Shown: piece after piece, positions 52,041 through 61,608 of the stretch | How the letters are laid out: each line of letters opens with the position of its first letter | Numbering within the stretch: the first letter of the stretch is position 1 | Source: PRS1 sp965250265 | Lineage (GTDB): Bacteria > Bacteroidota > Bacteroidia > Flavobacteriales > Flavobacteriaceae | Direction: 5' to 3' | NCBI GenBank assembly: GCA_965250265.1 | Contig: CBDFNO010000015.1 | Span: forward strand, 434,001 to 498,000 | Length of the DNA: 64,000 nucleotides | The notes under the pieces: generated by a model | What the model was told of the DNA's origin: nothing | What the model saw: only the letters and a program-made list of their open reading frames with translations | Database searches by the model: none | Translations under genes and position numbers: made by a program

Positions 52041-53528
52041 ATGGATGTTTTATCACTTTTTATAACTGTACCAATAATAACCATTTTAGCGTTAGTTTTT
52101 ACTAAAGGCCTAAAACAAGCACGCATCATTTCAATGGTTGGAAGTATTATCCAGTTTGGAATGGCTATCAATCTTGTTTTTGCTTATTTTTCTGAAAGAG
52201 CTCTAAATGACAGCATCATGGTTTTTACTAAAGATGTTGTTTGGTATAAACAATTTAATATTCATTACAGTATTGGTGTTGATGGAATCTCTGTTGCATT
52301 ACTATTATTAACATCTATTGTTGTTCTTGCAGGTGTTTTTATTTCCTGGAAAATGAAAGATTTACCTAAAGAATTTTTTATTTCCCTTTTAGTGCTTTCA
52401 ATAGGAGTTTACGGATTTTTCATCTCAATTGATTTGTTTATGATGTTTGTTTTCTTTGAAATTGCTGTAATCCCAATGTATTTACTCATTGGTATTTGGG
52501 GGTCAGGACCAAAGGAATATTCAGCAATGAAATTAACCTTAATGTTAATGGGAGCTTCCGCTATTTTGTTAGTTGCAATTTTAGGAATCTATTTTAATTC
52601 TAATGCAGATGGAGGAGCTTTAACATTCAATATTTTAGAAATTGCTCAAGTAAATATTCCTATTGAAGCACAAAAATTATTTTTCCCATTGGCCTTCATT
52701 GGCTTTGCAGTTATTGGTGCCTTATTCCCTTTTCATACTTGGTCGCCAGATGGTCACGCCTCTGCACCAACAGCAGTTTCGATGCTACATGCTGGTGTGT
52801 TAATGAAGTTAGGTGGTTATGGTGTTTTTAGAGTTGCTATGTTTCTACTTCCCGAAGGAGCTTTACATTGGTCATGGTTCTTCATTATTTTAGCTGTAAT
52901 TGGCGTGATTTATGGAGCATTTGCTGCCTTAAAACAAACGGATTTAAAATATATAAATGCATACTCATCAGTGAGTCATTTAGGCTTGGTGTTATTTGCT
53001 TTATTGATGTTAAATAAAACATCTTGGAATGGTGCCATATTACAATCGCTTTCTCATGGTTTTATGACAGCATTATTCTTTGCCTTAATTGGGATGATTT
53101 ATGAAAGGACACATACCAGAGATGTTACAAAATTAGGTGGATTGTTGAAAGTGATTCCATTCATTTCAGTAATATATGTTATTGCAGGTTTGGCGTCATT
53201 AGGCTTACCAGGATTTAGTGGTTTTGTTGCAGAAATGAATATTTTTGTTGGTGCGTTTCAGCATGAAGATATGTTTTATAGAGTTGTAACAATTATTTCA
53301 GTGTCAGCTATTGTGGTAACAGCTGTTTATATTTTGCGTGTTGTTGGTATTATGTTAATGGGGCCAGTGAAAAATGAAGCCTATTTGAATTTAGAGCGTG
53401 TAACTTGGTATGAGAAATCTGGAATATTACTATTGTTAATTCCAATAGTGGGAATAGGCGTAGCACCTCTTTGGTTAAGCAATATGATTTTGGAAAGCAT
53501 ACAACCCTTTATTCAAGGTTTATTATAA
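52041..53528 (+). CDS. nuoM: Complex I subunit M
   Basis: This 495-residue antiporter-like subunit has about 14 helices, with FFEIAVIPMYLLIGIWG (about 138-154), FPFHTWSPDGHASAPTAVSM (about 229-248) and the lysine helix around AFAALKQTDLKYINAYSSVSHLG. It is the middle proton pump, with normal length. Confidence 0.96.
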   Translation: MDVLSLFITVPIITILALVFTKGLKQARIISMVGSIIQFGMAINLVFAYFSERALNDSIMVFTKDVVWYKQFNIHYSIGVDGISVALLLLTSIVVLAGVFISWKMKDLPKEFFISLLVLSIGVYGFFISIDLFMMFVFFEIAVIPMYLLIGIWGSGPKEYSAMKLTLMLMGASAILLVAILGIYFNSNADGGALTFNILEIAQVNIPIEAQKLFFPLAFIGFAVIGALFPFHTWSPDGHASAPTAVSMLHAGVLMKLGGYGVFRVAMFLLPEGALHWSWFFIILAVIGVIYGAFAALKQTDLKYINAYSSVSHLGLVLFALLMLNKTSWNGAILQSLSHGFMTALFFALIGMIYERTHTRDVTKLGGLLKVIPFISVIYVIAGLASLGLPGFSGFVAEMNIFVGAFQHEDMFYRVVTIISVSAIVVTAVYILRVVGIMLMGPVKNEAYLNLERVTWYEKSGILLLLIPIVGIGVAPLWLSNMILESIQPFIQGLL

Positions 53529-53550
53529 GAATTAAAAAGAAAACTAAATA

Positions 53551-54978
53551 ATGGATTTTAGTAATTTTTTATTAATGAGACAAGAGATTTTATTGTTAGC
53601 AATTATTTTATTGCTAATTGTAGCTGAAATTTTTATCTCTCAAAACAAAAAAAATAGTATTGTACATCTGGCTATCTTTTTATTTGGGATACATACTATA
53701 GTAGGATTTTATCCTATTGAAGAAAGTGAAATATTTGGAGGAATGTTCCGTACAAATGGGTTGATTCACTTTTTTAAAAATGTACTAAATGTTGGAGTTC
53801 TTATTGTACTATTACAGTCTGCTGACTGGTTACAAGAAAAAATTGTTCAGCATAATAGAGGAACAGAATTCTTTATTTTACTGTTTTCTTCGTTATTAGG
53901 AATGTATTTTATGATTTCGGCTGGTGATTTCTTAATGTTCTATTTAGGATTAGAATTATCAGTACTTCCAGTAGCTGCATTAGCAGCTTATGAAACAACC
54001 AAGCGAAAATCCAGTGAAGCAGGAATTAAATTAATACTGTCATCGGCTTTAGCTTCAGGAGTATCGTTATTTGGAATTTCTATTTTGTATGCTACCACAG
54101 GATCCATATATTTTAATGATATTATAGAAGTCATTACTGCTACCAACTTATCGATTTTAGGACTTGTATTATTTTTTGCTGGATTAGGCTTTAAAATTTC
54201 GTTAGTGCCATTTCATTTCTGGACAGCCGACGTTTATGAAGGAGCACCAATTAGCATTGCCTCATATTTGTCGGTAATTTCTAAAGGTGCAGCTGTATTT
54301 ATACTAATGATTTTATTATTTACTGTACTAAAACCATTGATGCATATTTGGGAAAATATGATTTATATTATAGCCATTGCAACTATGTTTATAGGTAATC
54401 TATTTGCTCTACGACAGCAAAACATGAAACGCTTTTTGGCTTTTTCTTCCATTGCACAAGCAGGTTTTATTTTATTAGGATTAATTATTGGAAATCAATT
54501 AGGTTCTGCAACTGTAGTTTATTTTGTGTTGGTTTATGTGTTTTCAAATTTAGCTGCCTTTGGAGTTGTTCAAGCAATTTCATTGCAAACAGGAAAAGAA
54601 AACATAAAAGATTATGAAGGTTTATACCGAACGAATCCAAACTTGAGTTTAGTAATGATGTTAGCATTATTTTCATTAGCTGGAATCCCTCCAGTTGCTG
54701 GTTTCTTCGGTAAGTTTTTCTTATTTACTGCTGCAGCGAGCGAAGGCTATTATATATTGGTGTTTATAGCTGTGATTAATGTAACTATTTCCTTATACTA
54801 TTATCTATTGGTTGTAAGGGCAATGTTCTTGAGAAAAAGCGATAACGCAATTCCGTTTTTTAAGAATAAACTCTATATGAGATTAGGGCTTATTATCACA
54901 GTTTTAGGAATTTTAGTTCTTGGCTTATATAGTCCTGTGTACGATTATATTTACGAATTGAGCAATATCTTTAATTAA
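53551..54978 (+). CDS. nuoN: Complex I subunit N
   Basis: This 475-residue antiporter-like subunit has about 14 helices. Seen: LGLELSVLPVAALAAYE (about 133-149), GFKISLVPFHFWTADVYEGA (about 213-232) and RQQNMKRFLAFSSIAQAGF. It is the last canonical subunit of the operon. A small conserved-looking unknown gene follows 6 bases later. Confidence 0.96.
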   Translation: MDFSNFLLMRQEILLLAIILLLIVAEIFISQNKKNSIVHLAIFLFGIHTIVGFYPIEESEIFGGMFRTNGLIHFFKNVLNVGVLIVLLQSADWLQEKIVQHNRGTEFFILLFSSLLGMYFMISAGDFLMFYLGLELSVLPVAALAAYETTKRKSSEAGIKLILSSALASGVSLFGISILYATTGSIYFNDIIEVITATNLSILGLVLFFAGLGFKISLVPFHFWTADVYEGAPISIASYLSVISKGAAVFILMILLFTVLKPLMHIWENMIYIIAIATMFIGNLFALRQQNMKRFLAFSSIAQAGFILLGLIIGNQLGSATVVYFVLVYVFSNLAAFGVVQAISLQTGKENIKDYEGLYRTNPNLSLVMMLALFSLAGIPPVAGFFGKFFLFTAAASEGYYILVFIAVINVTISLYYYLLVVRAMFLRKSDNAIPFFKNKLYMRLGLIITVLGILVLGLYSPVYDYIYELSNIFN

Positions 54979-54984
54979 GAAATT

Positions 54985-55320
54985 ATGGCATTGGTTGGAA
55001 AACATATGTTTGGAAGTATTGAAGAGACCAGAGTAACTTTTGTTGAAAAGGGCGTAACAAAAAACCGTAGTGAGTTTTTAAAAAACCTATTAGAACATAA
55101 CGGATTTGAAGTTATAATCGGAGATGATAAAATAAAAGTAGAAGGCGATTCACAACTATATACTATTGGAGTAACCGACATGGTTTTTAACCCAACTGTT
55201 TGGGTGTTCCAACGTAGATTAAAAACGTTTGATGGTCATAAAGTAACTCAAGATTACTGGAATCAGCAAGCTGAAGATACACCTCCTCAATACTGGAATA
55301 ATGGAGAAAAAAGTGTTTAA
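54985..55320 (+). CDS. Hypothetical protein after nuoN
   Basis: I do not recognise this 111-residue soluble protein. It starts 6 bases after nuoN, so it is probably the last gene of the nuo transcript. It has no signal peptide or membrane segment. The body (about 25-75) reads like a small alpha/beta fold: KNRSEFLKNLLEHNGFEVII, then VEGDSQLYTIGVTDMVFN and VWVFQRRLKTF. The tail is rich in Trp, Gln, Asn and Pro. It could be a complex I accessory or assembly factor; only position supports that. Its stop overlaps the convergent peptidase stop by 4 bases. Confidence 0.7.
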   Translation: MALVGKHMFGSIEETRVTFVEKGVTKNRSEFLKNLLEHNGFEVIIGDDKIKVEGDSQLYTIGVTDMVFNPTVWVFQRRLKTFDGHKVTQDYWNQQAEDTPPQYWNNGEKSV

Positions 55321-56009
55321 TCTCCTCCCAAGATTTGAAGAGCCCAATACACAAGTGATGCTAGTGCACCAATAGCAGCTACCAAATAGGTCCTTGCTGC
55401 CCATTTAAGAGCATCTTCAGATCCCTTATATTCTTCTTGCGATAACATATTCTTGTTTTTCAACCAAGCCAATGCTCTATTACTTGCATCGTATTCTACA
55501 GGAAGTGTAATAAAACTAAACAAGGTAGCAAATCCCATCATTGCTAAACCGGCAATAGCAACCCAATAACCAAAACCAACTCCAGCTGCTGCACCTAAAA
55601 CCAAACCTCCAATAATTACCCATTGCGACATACCAGAAGTTACACTTACAACAGGAACTAACGTAGAACGCATTTGTAACCAACTATATGCTTGAGCATG
55701 CTGAACAGCATGACCACACTCATGAGCAGCTACTGCTGCCGACGCTGCATTGCGTTGTGCGTAAACTGCTTCACTTAAATTAACTGTTTTATCTTTAGGA
55801 TTGTAATGATCTGTCAGTCTTCCTTTAACAGATACTACCTTTACATCTGTAATGCCATTATCTGCCAACATTTTTTCTGCAATTTCAGCGCCACTCATGC
55901 CATTACGCAATTGTATTTTAGAATAATGTTTAAATTTTTTCTTTAACTTATTACTAACTAACCAGCTTATAAGTGCTATTCCTCCTAATAATATATAATA
56001 TCCATACAT
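55317..56009 (-). CDS. Neutral zinc metallopeptidase, YugP-like
   Basis: This 230-residue membrane protein has an N-terminal helix (about 3-20), the zinc motif HECGH (96-100, an HExxH-type site written HECGH) and later hydrophobic segments (about 118-170 and 200-225). The family opening YYILLGGIALISW and the GRLTDHYNPKDKTVNLSE segment before the site are typical. It should be an inner-membrane peptidase with the active site facing the cytoplasm or membrane. The substrate is unknown. Confidence 0.9.
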   Translation of the reverse strand: MYGYYILLGGIALISWLVSNKLKKKFKHYSKIQLRNGMSGAEIAEKMLADNGITDVKVVSVKGRLTDHYNPKDKTVNLSEAVYAQRNAASAAVAAHECGHAVQHAQAYSWLQMRSTLVPVVSVTSGMSQWVIIGGLVLGAAAGVGFGYWVAIAGLAMMGFATLFSFITLPVEYDASNRALAWLKNKNMLSQEEYKGSEDALKWAARTYLVAAIGALASLVYWALQILGGD

Positions 56010-56091
56010 ATGTTTATCTTTTTTTGATTGTTGAATTTAAATTAAATATAGCAAAAATAAAGCCAAATTATAATTAAGAAATTTTGTCAGT

Positions 56092-56364
56092 CTACAATTT
56101 ATTAGCGGCATATTTAACCTTGAAAAAAATAAGGAAAGCATAAGAAATAATAGTTATGCCATTAGCTATAATTAAAGATACGCTCTTAATATAAAAACCA
56201 TAAATAAACCAAAGTATTATCCCAACAAAAAATAATAATAACATTGGCATTGACAAAGCTGATACATCCTTTGTTTTCCAGGTTTTATACACCTGTGGCA
56301 AAAATGCTGATGTTGTTAACACAGCTGCAATTAACCCTAATATTTCTATATTATCCAACAACAT
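56092..56364 (-). CDS. SemiSWEET/PQ-loop transporter
   Basis: This 90-residue protein has three transmembrane helices and the PQ motif in LTTSAFLPQVYKTWKTKDVSALS (split: LTTSAFLPQVYKTW and KTKDVSALS; about 16-38). SemiSWEETs dimerise and move sugars; other PQ-loop members move amino acids. The length matches SemiSWEET. Its first 14 bases overlap the 3' end of leuS in another frame, so it is probably translated from the leuS message. Confidence 0.9.
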   Translation of the reverse strand: MLLDNIEILGLIAAVLTTSAFLPQVYKTWKTKDVSALSMPMLLLFFVGIILWFIYGFYIKSVSLIIANGITIISYAFLIFFKVKYAANKL

Positions 56365-59300
56365 TTACAATTTTACCAGGTACTACAATTACTTTTTTAG
56401 GTTGGCGACCTTGTAATTGTGCTAATGTTTTTTCGTGAGCCAAAACCGCTTTTTCAATATCATCCTTATTCATGTCTAACGGTAACTCCATAGTAAATCG
56501 CATCTTACCATTAAATGAAATTGGATAATTTTTACTGCTCTCTATCAAATGTTTTTTCTTGAATTTTGGAAATTTAGCTGTCGATATAGATTCGTTATGT
56601 CCTAAAGCACTCCATAATTCTTCTGCAATATGTGGTGCGTAAGGTGATATTAAAATTAATAAAGGCTCCAGAATTTCCTTGCTTGCACATTTTTGAGCTG
56701 TTAATTCATTAACAGCAATCATAAAGGATGAAACAGACGTATTGAATGAGAAATTCTTAATATCAGCTTCTACCTTTTTAATGGTTTTATGTAGCGTTTT
56801 CAAATTCTCTTTTGTTGGCTCTGCGTCTGTGACTTTAAAACCATTATCATCAAAATAGAGTTTCCATAATTTTTTAAGGAAGCTATGAACGCCTGTTATC
56901 CCGGCAGTATTCCAGGGTTTGGCTTGTTCTAAAGGCCCTAAAAACATTTCGTAAAGTCGCAAACTGTCTGCTCCATATTGCTCGCAAATTTCGTCTGGAC
57001 TTACAACATTGTACTTGGATTTGGACATTTTTTCGGCTTCGCGTTTTACTTTAAAGTCTGAAACAAACTCTAATCTTCTCGGAGTTAATTCCTTTCCAGA
57101 TTCACCAATAAAAATTGCGCTTTTATATTCTGATCGCCAGTTTCTAAAAGCTTCGATATCTAATTCATCTGATGCATTTACAAAAGAAACATCTACATGT
57201 ACAGTATCAAAACTTAAACTTGCAATTTTTTGATTTACTCCTTTTTCAGTTTCTTCAATAAAACTATTCAAATCGGGGAAGCTTTTTAAAAATTCTTCTC
57301 TTATGATTTCTTTATTATTAAAATGAATATTGGAAAAATAAACCTCTTCAGAAAAAGATATACTCGCTGTAACAATACTAGGAATTCTCTTTTCTTCTAA
57401 TTCAACTCTTAACCTATAAACAAAAGCACTCGTCCCCAAGATCATCCCTTGGTTGATTAGCTTTTTTGCATATTCATCAACCGGTACCAGGCCTTTATCA
57501 AACATAAATTTCTGCCAAAAACGTGAGTACAATAAATGTCCTGTGGCGTGCTCGCTTCCTCCAATATATAAATCTACTTGCTGCCAATAATCAATAGCAT
57601 CTTTAGAAAATATTTCTTCGCTATTATTTGGGTCCATGTAACGGTTAAAGTATTGTGAACTTCCAGCCCAGCCAGGCATGGTGTTCAGTTCTAAAGGATG
57701 TATCGTCTTATTATCAATTTTATCATTTTCTACAACTTTATTCTCAGTAGTGTCCCAAGCCCAAACGGTTGCGTTACCTAAAGGTGGCTCACCAGTTTCG
57801 GTAGGTAAGTACTTTTCAACGTCTGGTAAACGAATTGGTAAATGCTCTACATCAATCATTTGTGGCATACCATCTACATAATATACAGGAAATGGTTCGC
57901 CCCAATAACGCTGACGAGAAAACACAGCATCACGCAATCTGTAATTGATCTTTCCTTTGCCTTGACCAAGTTTTTCTAATTCTGAAATTGCTTTTTTAGT
58001 TGCATCCTTATAATTTAAACCGTTTAAGAAATCACTATTTCCAATAATTGTATTGTCTTTATCAGCAAATGCTTCTTCACTAATATCTACGCCTTTAAAA
58101 ATATTTGGAATCTCAATATTAAAATGTTTTGCAAAGTCATAATCTCGTTGGTCGCCACAAGGCACAGACATTACTGCTCCAGTTCCGTATCCGGCCAACA
58201 CATAATCTCCAATCCAGATTGGGATGGGTTCTTTGTTAAAAGGGTGCTCGGCATAAACACCTGTAAAAACACCAGAAATGGTTTTTACATCAGCCATTCG
58301 ATCGCGTTCACTACGCTTTGCTGTAGCTTCTATATAGGCTGCAACTTCAGCTTTTTGCTTTGAAGTTGTAATTTTAGAAACCAATTCATGTTCTGGTGCC
58401 AAAGTCATAAAACTTGCTCCAAAAATAGTGTCAGGACGTGTTGTGAATACGTCGATAAAATGAGATTTCTCGTCGCTTTGCTCTGTCGAAATGACTTTAA
58501 AAGAAACGGATGCTCCTACCGATTTTCCAATCCAGTTACGCTGGCTTTCTTTTAAAGATTCTGGCCAATCTATGGTTTCTAAACCTTGAAGTAAACGTTC
58601 GGCATATGCGGAAATACGCATACTCCATTGTGTCATTTTTTTTCTTATTACAGGATGGCCTCCACGCTCTGAAACACCATTTACAATTTCGTCATTTGCC
58701 AACACAGTTCCCAAAGCAGAACACCAGTTTACTTCCGATTCAGCTAAATAAGTAAGCCTGTATTGAAGTAAAATTTCTTGTTGTTCCTTTTCTGAAAATG
58801 CGTTCCACTCTTTTGCAGTGAATGTTTCATGAACATCATTACAATACACATTAACTCCTGAGTTTCCTTCTTCTTCAAAAACTTTTATCAATTCACTTAT
58901 CTCAAAAGCCTGTCCTGAACGCTTGCAGTACCACGAATTATAAAGCTGAATAAAAACCCATTGTGTCCATTTGTAATAATTTGGATCGCTTGTTCTTACT
59001 TCACGAGACCAATCAAAAGAAAAACCAATTTGATCGAGTTGTCTCCGGTAAGTTTTTATATTCTCGTCGGTTGTAATTGCAGGATGTTGTCCAGTTTGAA
59101 TAGCATATTGTTCGGCAGGTAAACCAAAGCTATCATAGCCTTGAGGATGCAAGACATTAAATCCTTTATGACGTTTATAACGTGCATAAATATCGGAAGC
59201 AATATAACCTAAAGGATGCCCAACATGTAAACCTGCTCCAGATGGATATGGAAACATATCTAAAACATAGAACTTACGTTTACGACTTTCATTTTCGGCT

Positions 59301-59368
59301 TTAAATGTTTTATTGTCGGCCCAAAATTTTTGCCATTTGGCCTCAATGTCGTTAAAATGGTACTTCAT
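56351..59368 (-). CDS. leuS: Leucyl-tRNA synthetase
   Basis: This 1005-residue class I synthetase is longer than the common 860-880 form. The HIGH box is HVGH (48-51) and the KMSKS box is at 780-784. The CP1 editing domain spans about 220-420 (TTRPDTIFGASFM). Between about 650 and 770, just before KMSKS, lies an insert of about 100 residues with no motif I recognise; Bacteroidota LeuS proteins carry a comparable insert. It attaches leucine to tRNA-Leu and edits mischarged residues. Confidence 0.95.
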   Translation of the reverse strand: MKYHFNDIEAKWQKFWADNKTFKAENESRKRKFYVLDMFPYPSGAGLHVGHPLGYIASDIYARYKRHKGFNVLHPQGYDSFGLPAEQYAIQTGQHPAITTDENIKTYRRQLDQIGFSFDWSREVRTSDPNYYKWTQWVFIQLYNSWYCKRSGQAFEISELIKVFEEEGNSGVNVYCNDVHETFTAKEWNAFSEKEQQEILLQYRLTYLAESEVNWCSALGTVLANDEIVNGVSERGGHPVIRKKMTQWSMRISAYAERLLQGLETIDWPESLKESQRNWIGKSVGASVSFKVISTEQSDEKSHFIDVFTTRPDTIFGASFMTLAPEHELVSKITTSKQKAEVAAYIEATAKRSERDRMADVKTISGVFTGVYAEHPFNKEPIPIWIGDYVLAGYGTGAVMSVPCGDQRDYDFAKHFNIEIPNIFKGVDISEEAFADKDNTIIGNSDFLNGLNYKDATKKAISELEKLGQGKGKINYRLRDAVFSRQRYWGEPFPVYYVDGMPQMIDVEHLPIRLPDVEKYLPTETGEPPLGNATVWAWDTTENKVVENDKIDNKTIHPLELNTMPGWAGSSQYFNRYMDPNNSEEIFSKDAIDYWQQVDLYIGGSEHATGHLLYSRFWQKFMFDKGLVPVDEYAKKLINQGMILGTSAFVYRLRVELEEKRIPSIVTASISFSEEVYFSNIHFNNKEIIREEFLKSFPDLNSFIEETEKGVNQKIASLSFDTVHVDVSFVNASDELDIEAFRNWRSEYKSAIFIGESGKELTPRRLEFVSDFKVKREAEKMSKSKYNVVSPDEICEQYGADSLRLYEMFLGPLEQAKPWNTAGITGVHSFLKKLWKLYFDDNGFKVTDAEPTKENLKTLHKTIKKVEADIKNFSFNTSVSSFMIAVNELTAQKCASKEILEPLLILISPYAPHIAEELWSALGHNESISTAKFPKFKKKHLIESSKNYPISFNGKMRFTMELPLDMNKDDIEKAVLAHEKTLAQLQGRQPKKVIVVPGKIVNVVG

Positions 59369-59430
59369 TCTGATGGTCTACCCCTTAATAGAAGCGCAAA
59401 TTTAAGATTTATTACAAGACTATAAAACCT

Positions 59431-60357
59431 TTACAGCAGCTTTCTTGCTTTCTTCTCCATCGGGAGTAAACAATGATAGGTAAACGAATTAGCAGATGTT
59501 GTGATATGAAATTCCTTACCCATTTTAACAATATAACCATTAAAATTTTCAAGTTCACTCGGCCTACCTTCCATAATATCTCGTTGCATAGATGCTGTAG
59601 TATTATAATCTAAATTATCGACTACTTTAATTACCATTTCAATATCGCTATTTGTGAGATTGACACCTTTTGCATTAGCAATGGCAACAATTTCATTAGC
59701 TGTTTGATACATAATTTGCCTTACATCATCATCTTCACGCATCACACCAAATACTGATCTTGTAAGCGCTCCAACACCACTGATTGTAGCTATAAACAAG
59801 AATTTCTTCCAAATATCTAAATGAATATTTTCAGAGATTGTATTATTAAACTCAGCTTTATCAAAAACCTTTTTTATATTTTTTACGCGCTCTATTTTTT
59901 TATTGTCATACTCACCAAAAACAATTTCAGGTTCATATGCAAAGTGATTTATTATTCCTGGAGCGTCAATTTTACTTACAATTTTACAAAAGCCTGCAAG
60001 AACATTTTGAGCATCTAAAATGTTTAATAATTTGTCTGCATTATCAGCTCCGTTTTGCAAAGGTAACACCATAGTTTTATCTGTTAAAATTGGTTTTATC
60101 TGTTTTGCTATATCTTCAATTTGCCAAGATTTTACGCCCAAAATGATAAGATCAGGATTTTTTATATCATTAATATTATCGGTAACTTTTGGGTGAACCA
60201 CAAAATCACCATTAATACTTTTTATCTGCAAGCCATTTGTTTTAATGGCTCCAAATGTTTTCCCTCGTGCAATAAAAGTAACATCAAAACCTGCATGGGC
60301 TAACTTGCCTCCAAAATATCCTCCTACTGCTCCAGCCCCAATTACAACAATGTTCAT
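59431..60357 (-). CDS. panE: 2-dehydropantoate 2-reductase
   Basis: This 308-residue protein has the ketopantoate reductase Rossmann opening IVVIGAGAVGGYFGGKLA (3-20), LPLQNGADNAD (about 97-107) and the C-terminal domain with catalytic Lys/Glu region (SMQRDIMEGRPSELENFNG, about 256-274). It reduces ketopantoate to pantoate in pantothenate synthesis. Other 2-ketoacid reductases share the fold. No pan genes are adjacent. The next gene, ftsX, is divergent with a 67-base gap. Confidence 0.85.
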   Translation of the reverse strand: MNIVVIGAGAVGGYFGGKLAHAGFDVTFIARGKTFGAIKTNGLQIKSINGDFVVHPKVTDNINDIKNPDLIILGVKSWQIEDIAKQIKPILTDKTMVLPLQNGADNADKLLNILDAQNVLAGFCKIVSKIDAPGIINHFAYEPEIVFGEYDNKKIERVKNIKKVFDKAEFNNTISENIHLDIWKKFLFIATISGVGALTRSVFGVMREDDDVRQIMYQTANEIVAIANAKGVNLTNSDIEMVIKVVDNLDYNTTASMQRDIMEGRPSELENFNGYIVKMGKEFHITTSANSFTYHCLLPMEKKARKLL

Positions 60358-60424
60358 ATGTTTGAGTTATTATAAATTAAGATTAAAGATACTTTATTAT
60401 TTTTACAGCATCAACAAAAAATAT

Positions 60425-61303
60425 ATGAGTTCATCGTTTGATAAACACCAAAAACGAAGATTGATATCTTCTTATTTTTCAGTAGTAATAAGTATAGCAT
60501 TGGTACTATTCTTATTAGGCTTATTAGGAATGCTCGTTCTAAATGCTAAAACCATTTCAGATAATTTTAAAGAGCGTGTGGTTATGACCATTTATTTAAA
60601 TGATTCAGCCAAAAAAGTTGAGATTAACCAATTGGAAAAAAGTTTAACCCTATCCAGTTATGTGAAATCCACCAAATATGTGTCTAAAGAAGATGCAGCC
60701 GATTTTATGAAGAGAGAATATGGTGAAGATTTTTTAGATGATGTTGGCTACAACCCATTACAAAACTCAATAGACGTTAATCTTAAAGCCGAATTTGTAA
60801 CAGCTCATAATTTAGACAGTATTTCTCAGATTACTTTAAACAAAAAATTTGTAGAAGATGTACGCTATGACAAAGATCTTGTCTCTATTATGAATAATAA
60901 TGTAAAACGTATTAGCTTTTGGATCTTGATTATTAGTGCTTTGTTTTCGTTAATTGCTGTATTACTAATTAATAGTTCTATAAGATTGGCAGTTTATTCC
61001 AAACGGTTTATTATAAAAACCATGCAAATGGTTGGTGCTACAAAACAATTTATTAGACGTCCATTTATATGGAAAAGTGTACGTTTAGGAATAATAGGCT
61101 CCATATTGGCATTATTAGGGATGGCAATTGTGTTCTATTACATCAATAAAACCTTTCCGGAATTAGAGCTCTTAAGCAATCCTGTTTTAATCATGTCCTT
61201 ATTTGTTGGTGTATTTGCTTTAGGAATTATTATCACTTGGATAAGCACGTATTTTGCGACACAACGTTTTTTAAATTTAAAAACTGATCAGTTGTATTAT
61301 TAG
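60425..61303 (+). CDS. ftsX: Cell division protein FtsX
   Basis: ATG 60425 is chosen; the same frame runs 60 codons further upstream but only as antisense to panE. The 292-residue protein has four transmembrane helices (about 22-42, 165-190, 220-245, 260-285) with a large periplasmic loop between the first two (about 45-160, KERVVMTIYLNDSAKK). With FtsE it activates septal peptidoglycan hydrolases. ftsE is not adjacent here. It is followed by DUF3098. Confidence 0.9.
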   Translation: MSSSFDKHQKRRLISSYFSVVISIALVLFLLGLLGMLVLNAKTISDNFKERVVMTIYLNDSAKKVEINQLEKSLTLSSYVKSTKYVSKEDAADFMKREYGEDFLDDVGYNPLQNSIDVNLKAEFVTAHNLDSISQITLNKKFVEDVRYDKDLVSIMNNNVKRISFWILIISALFSLIAVLLINSSIRLAVYSKRFIIKTMQMVGATKQFIRRPFIWKSVRLGIIGSILALLGMAIVFYYINKTFPELELLSNPVLIMSLFVGVFALGIIITWISTYFATQRFLNLKTDQLYY

Positions 61304-61324
61304 AATTTTAGAAAAAATATAGTT

Positions 61325-61332
61325 TATCTTTG
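61325..61332 (+). promoter_or_regulatory. Candidate -7 box of the DUF3098 gene
   Basis: TATCTTTG matches TAnnTTTG and lies 16 bases before ATG 61349. The only nearby TTG is 30 bases upstream, outside the usual spacing. Confidence 0.35.
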
Positions 61333-61348
61333 AAAACTTAAAATAATT

Positions 61349-61603
61349 ATGGGAGAACAAAAACGAAAACAAGATTCAAAATCCAATTTTATCTTTGGAA
61401 AGAAAAATTATAAATGGATGTTTATTGGCTTAGGGTTTATTGCTTTAGGATTTATCTTAATGTCAGGAGGCGGAAGTAATGACCCAAATGTTTTTAATCC
61501 TGAAATCTTCAATTTTAGACGTATACGTTTAGCTCCTGTTTTAGTTCTTATAGGTTTTGGCATTCAGATTTATGCTATTTTATTGAATCCCGATAAGAAA
61601 TAG
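61349..61603 (+). CDS. DUF3098 membrane protein
   Basis: This 84-residue protein has a Lys-rich cytoplasmic N-terminus, FIFGKKNYKWMFIGLGFIALG (split FIFGKKNYKWM and FIGLGFIALG; about 14-34) as helix one, the loop GGGSNDPNVFN, and RIRLAPVLVLIGFGIQIYAIL as helix two. DUF3098 follows ftsX in many Bacteroidota and has no assigned function. The position suggests a link to the division or ABC-like FtsEX complex, which is inference. Confidence 0.88.
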   Translation: MGEQKRKQDSKSNFIFGKKNYKWMFIGLGFIALGFILMSGGGSNDPNVFNPEIFNFRRIRLAPVLVLIGFGIQIYAILLNPDKK

Positions 61604-61608
61604 AAGCT

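Noticed and set aside
60245..60424. N-terminal extension of ftsX by 60 codons
   Set aside because: The extension is antisense to the panE start and unlike FtsX; the family start is ATG 60425.
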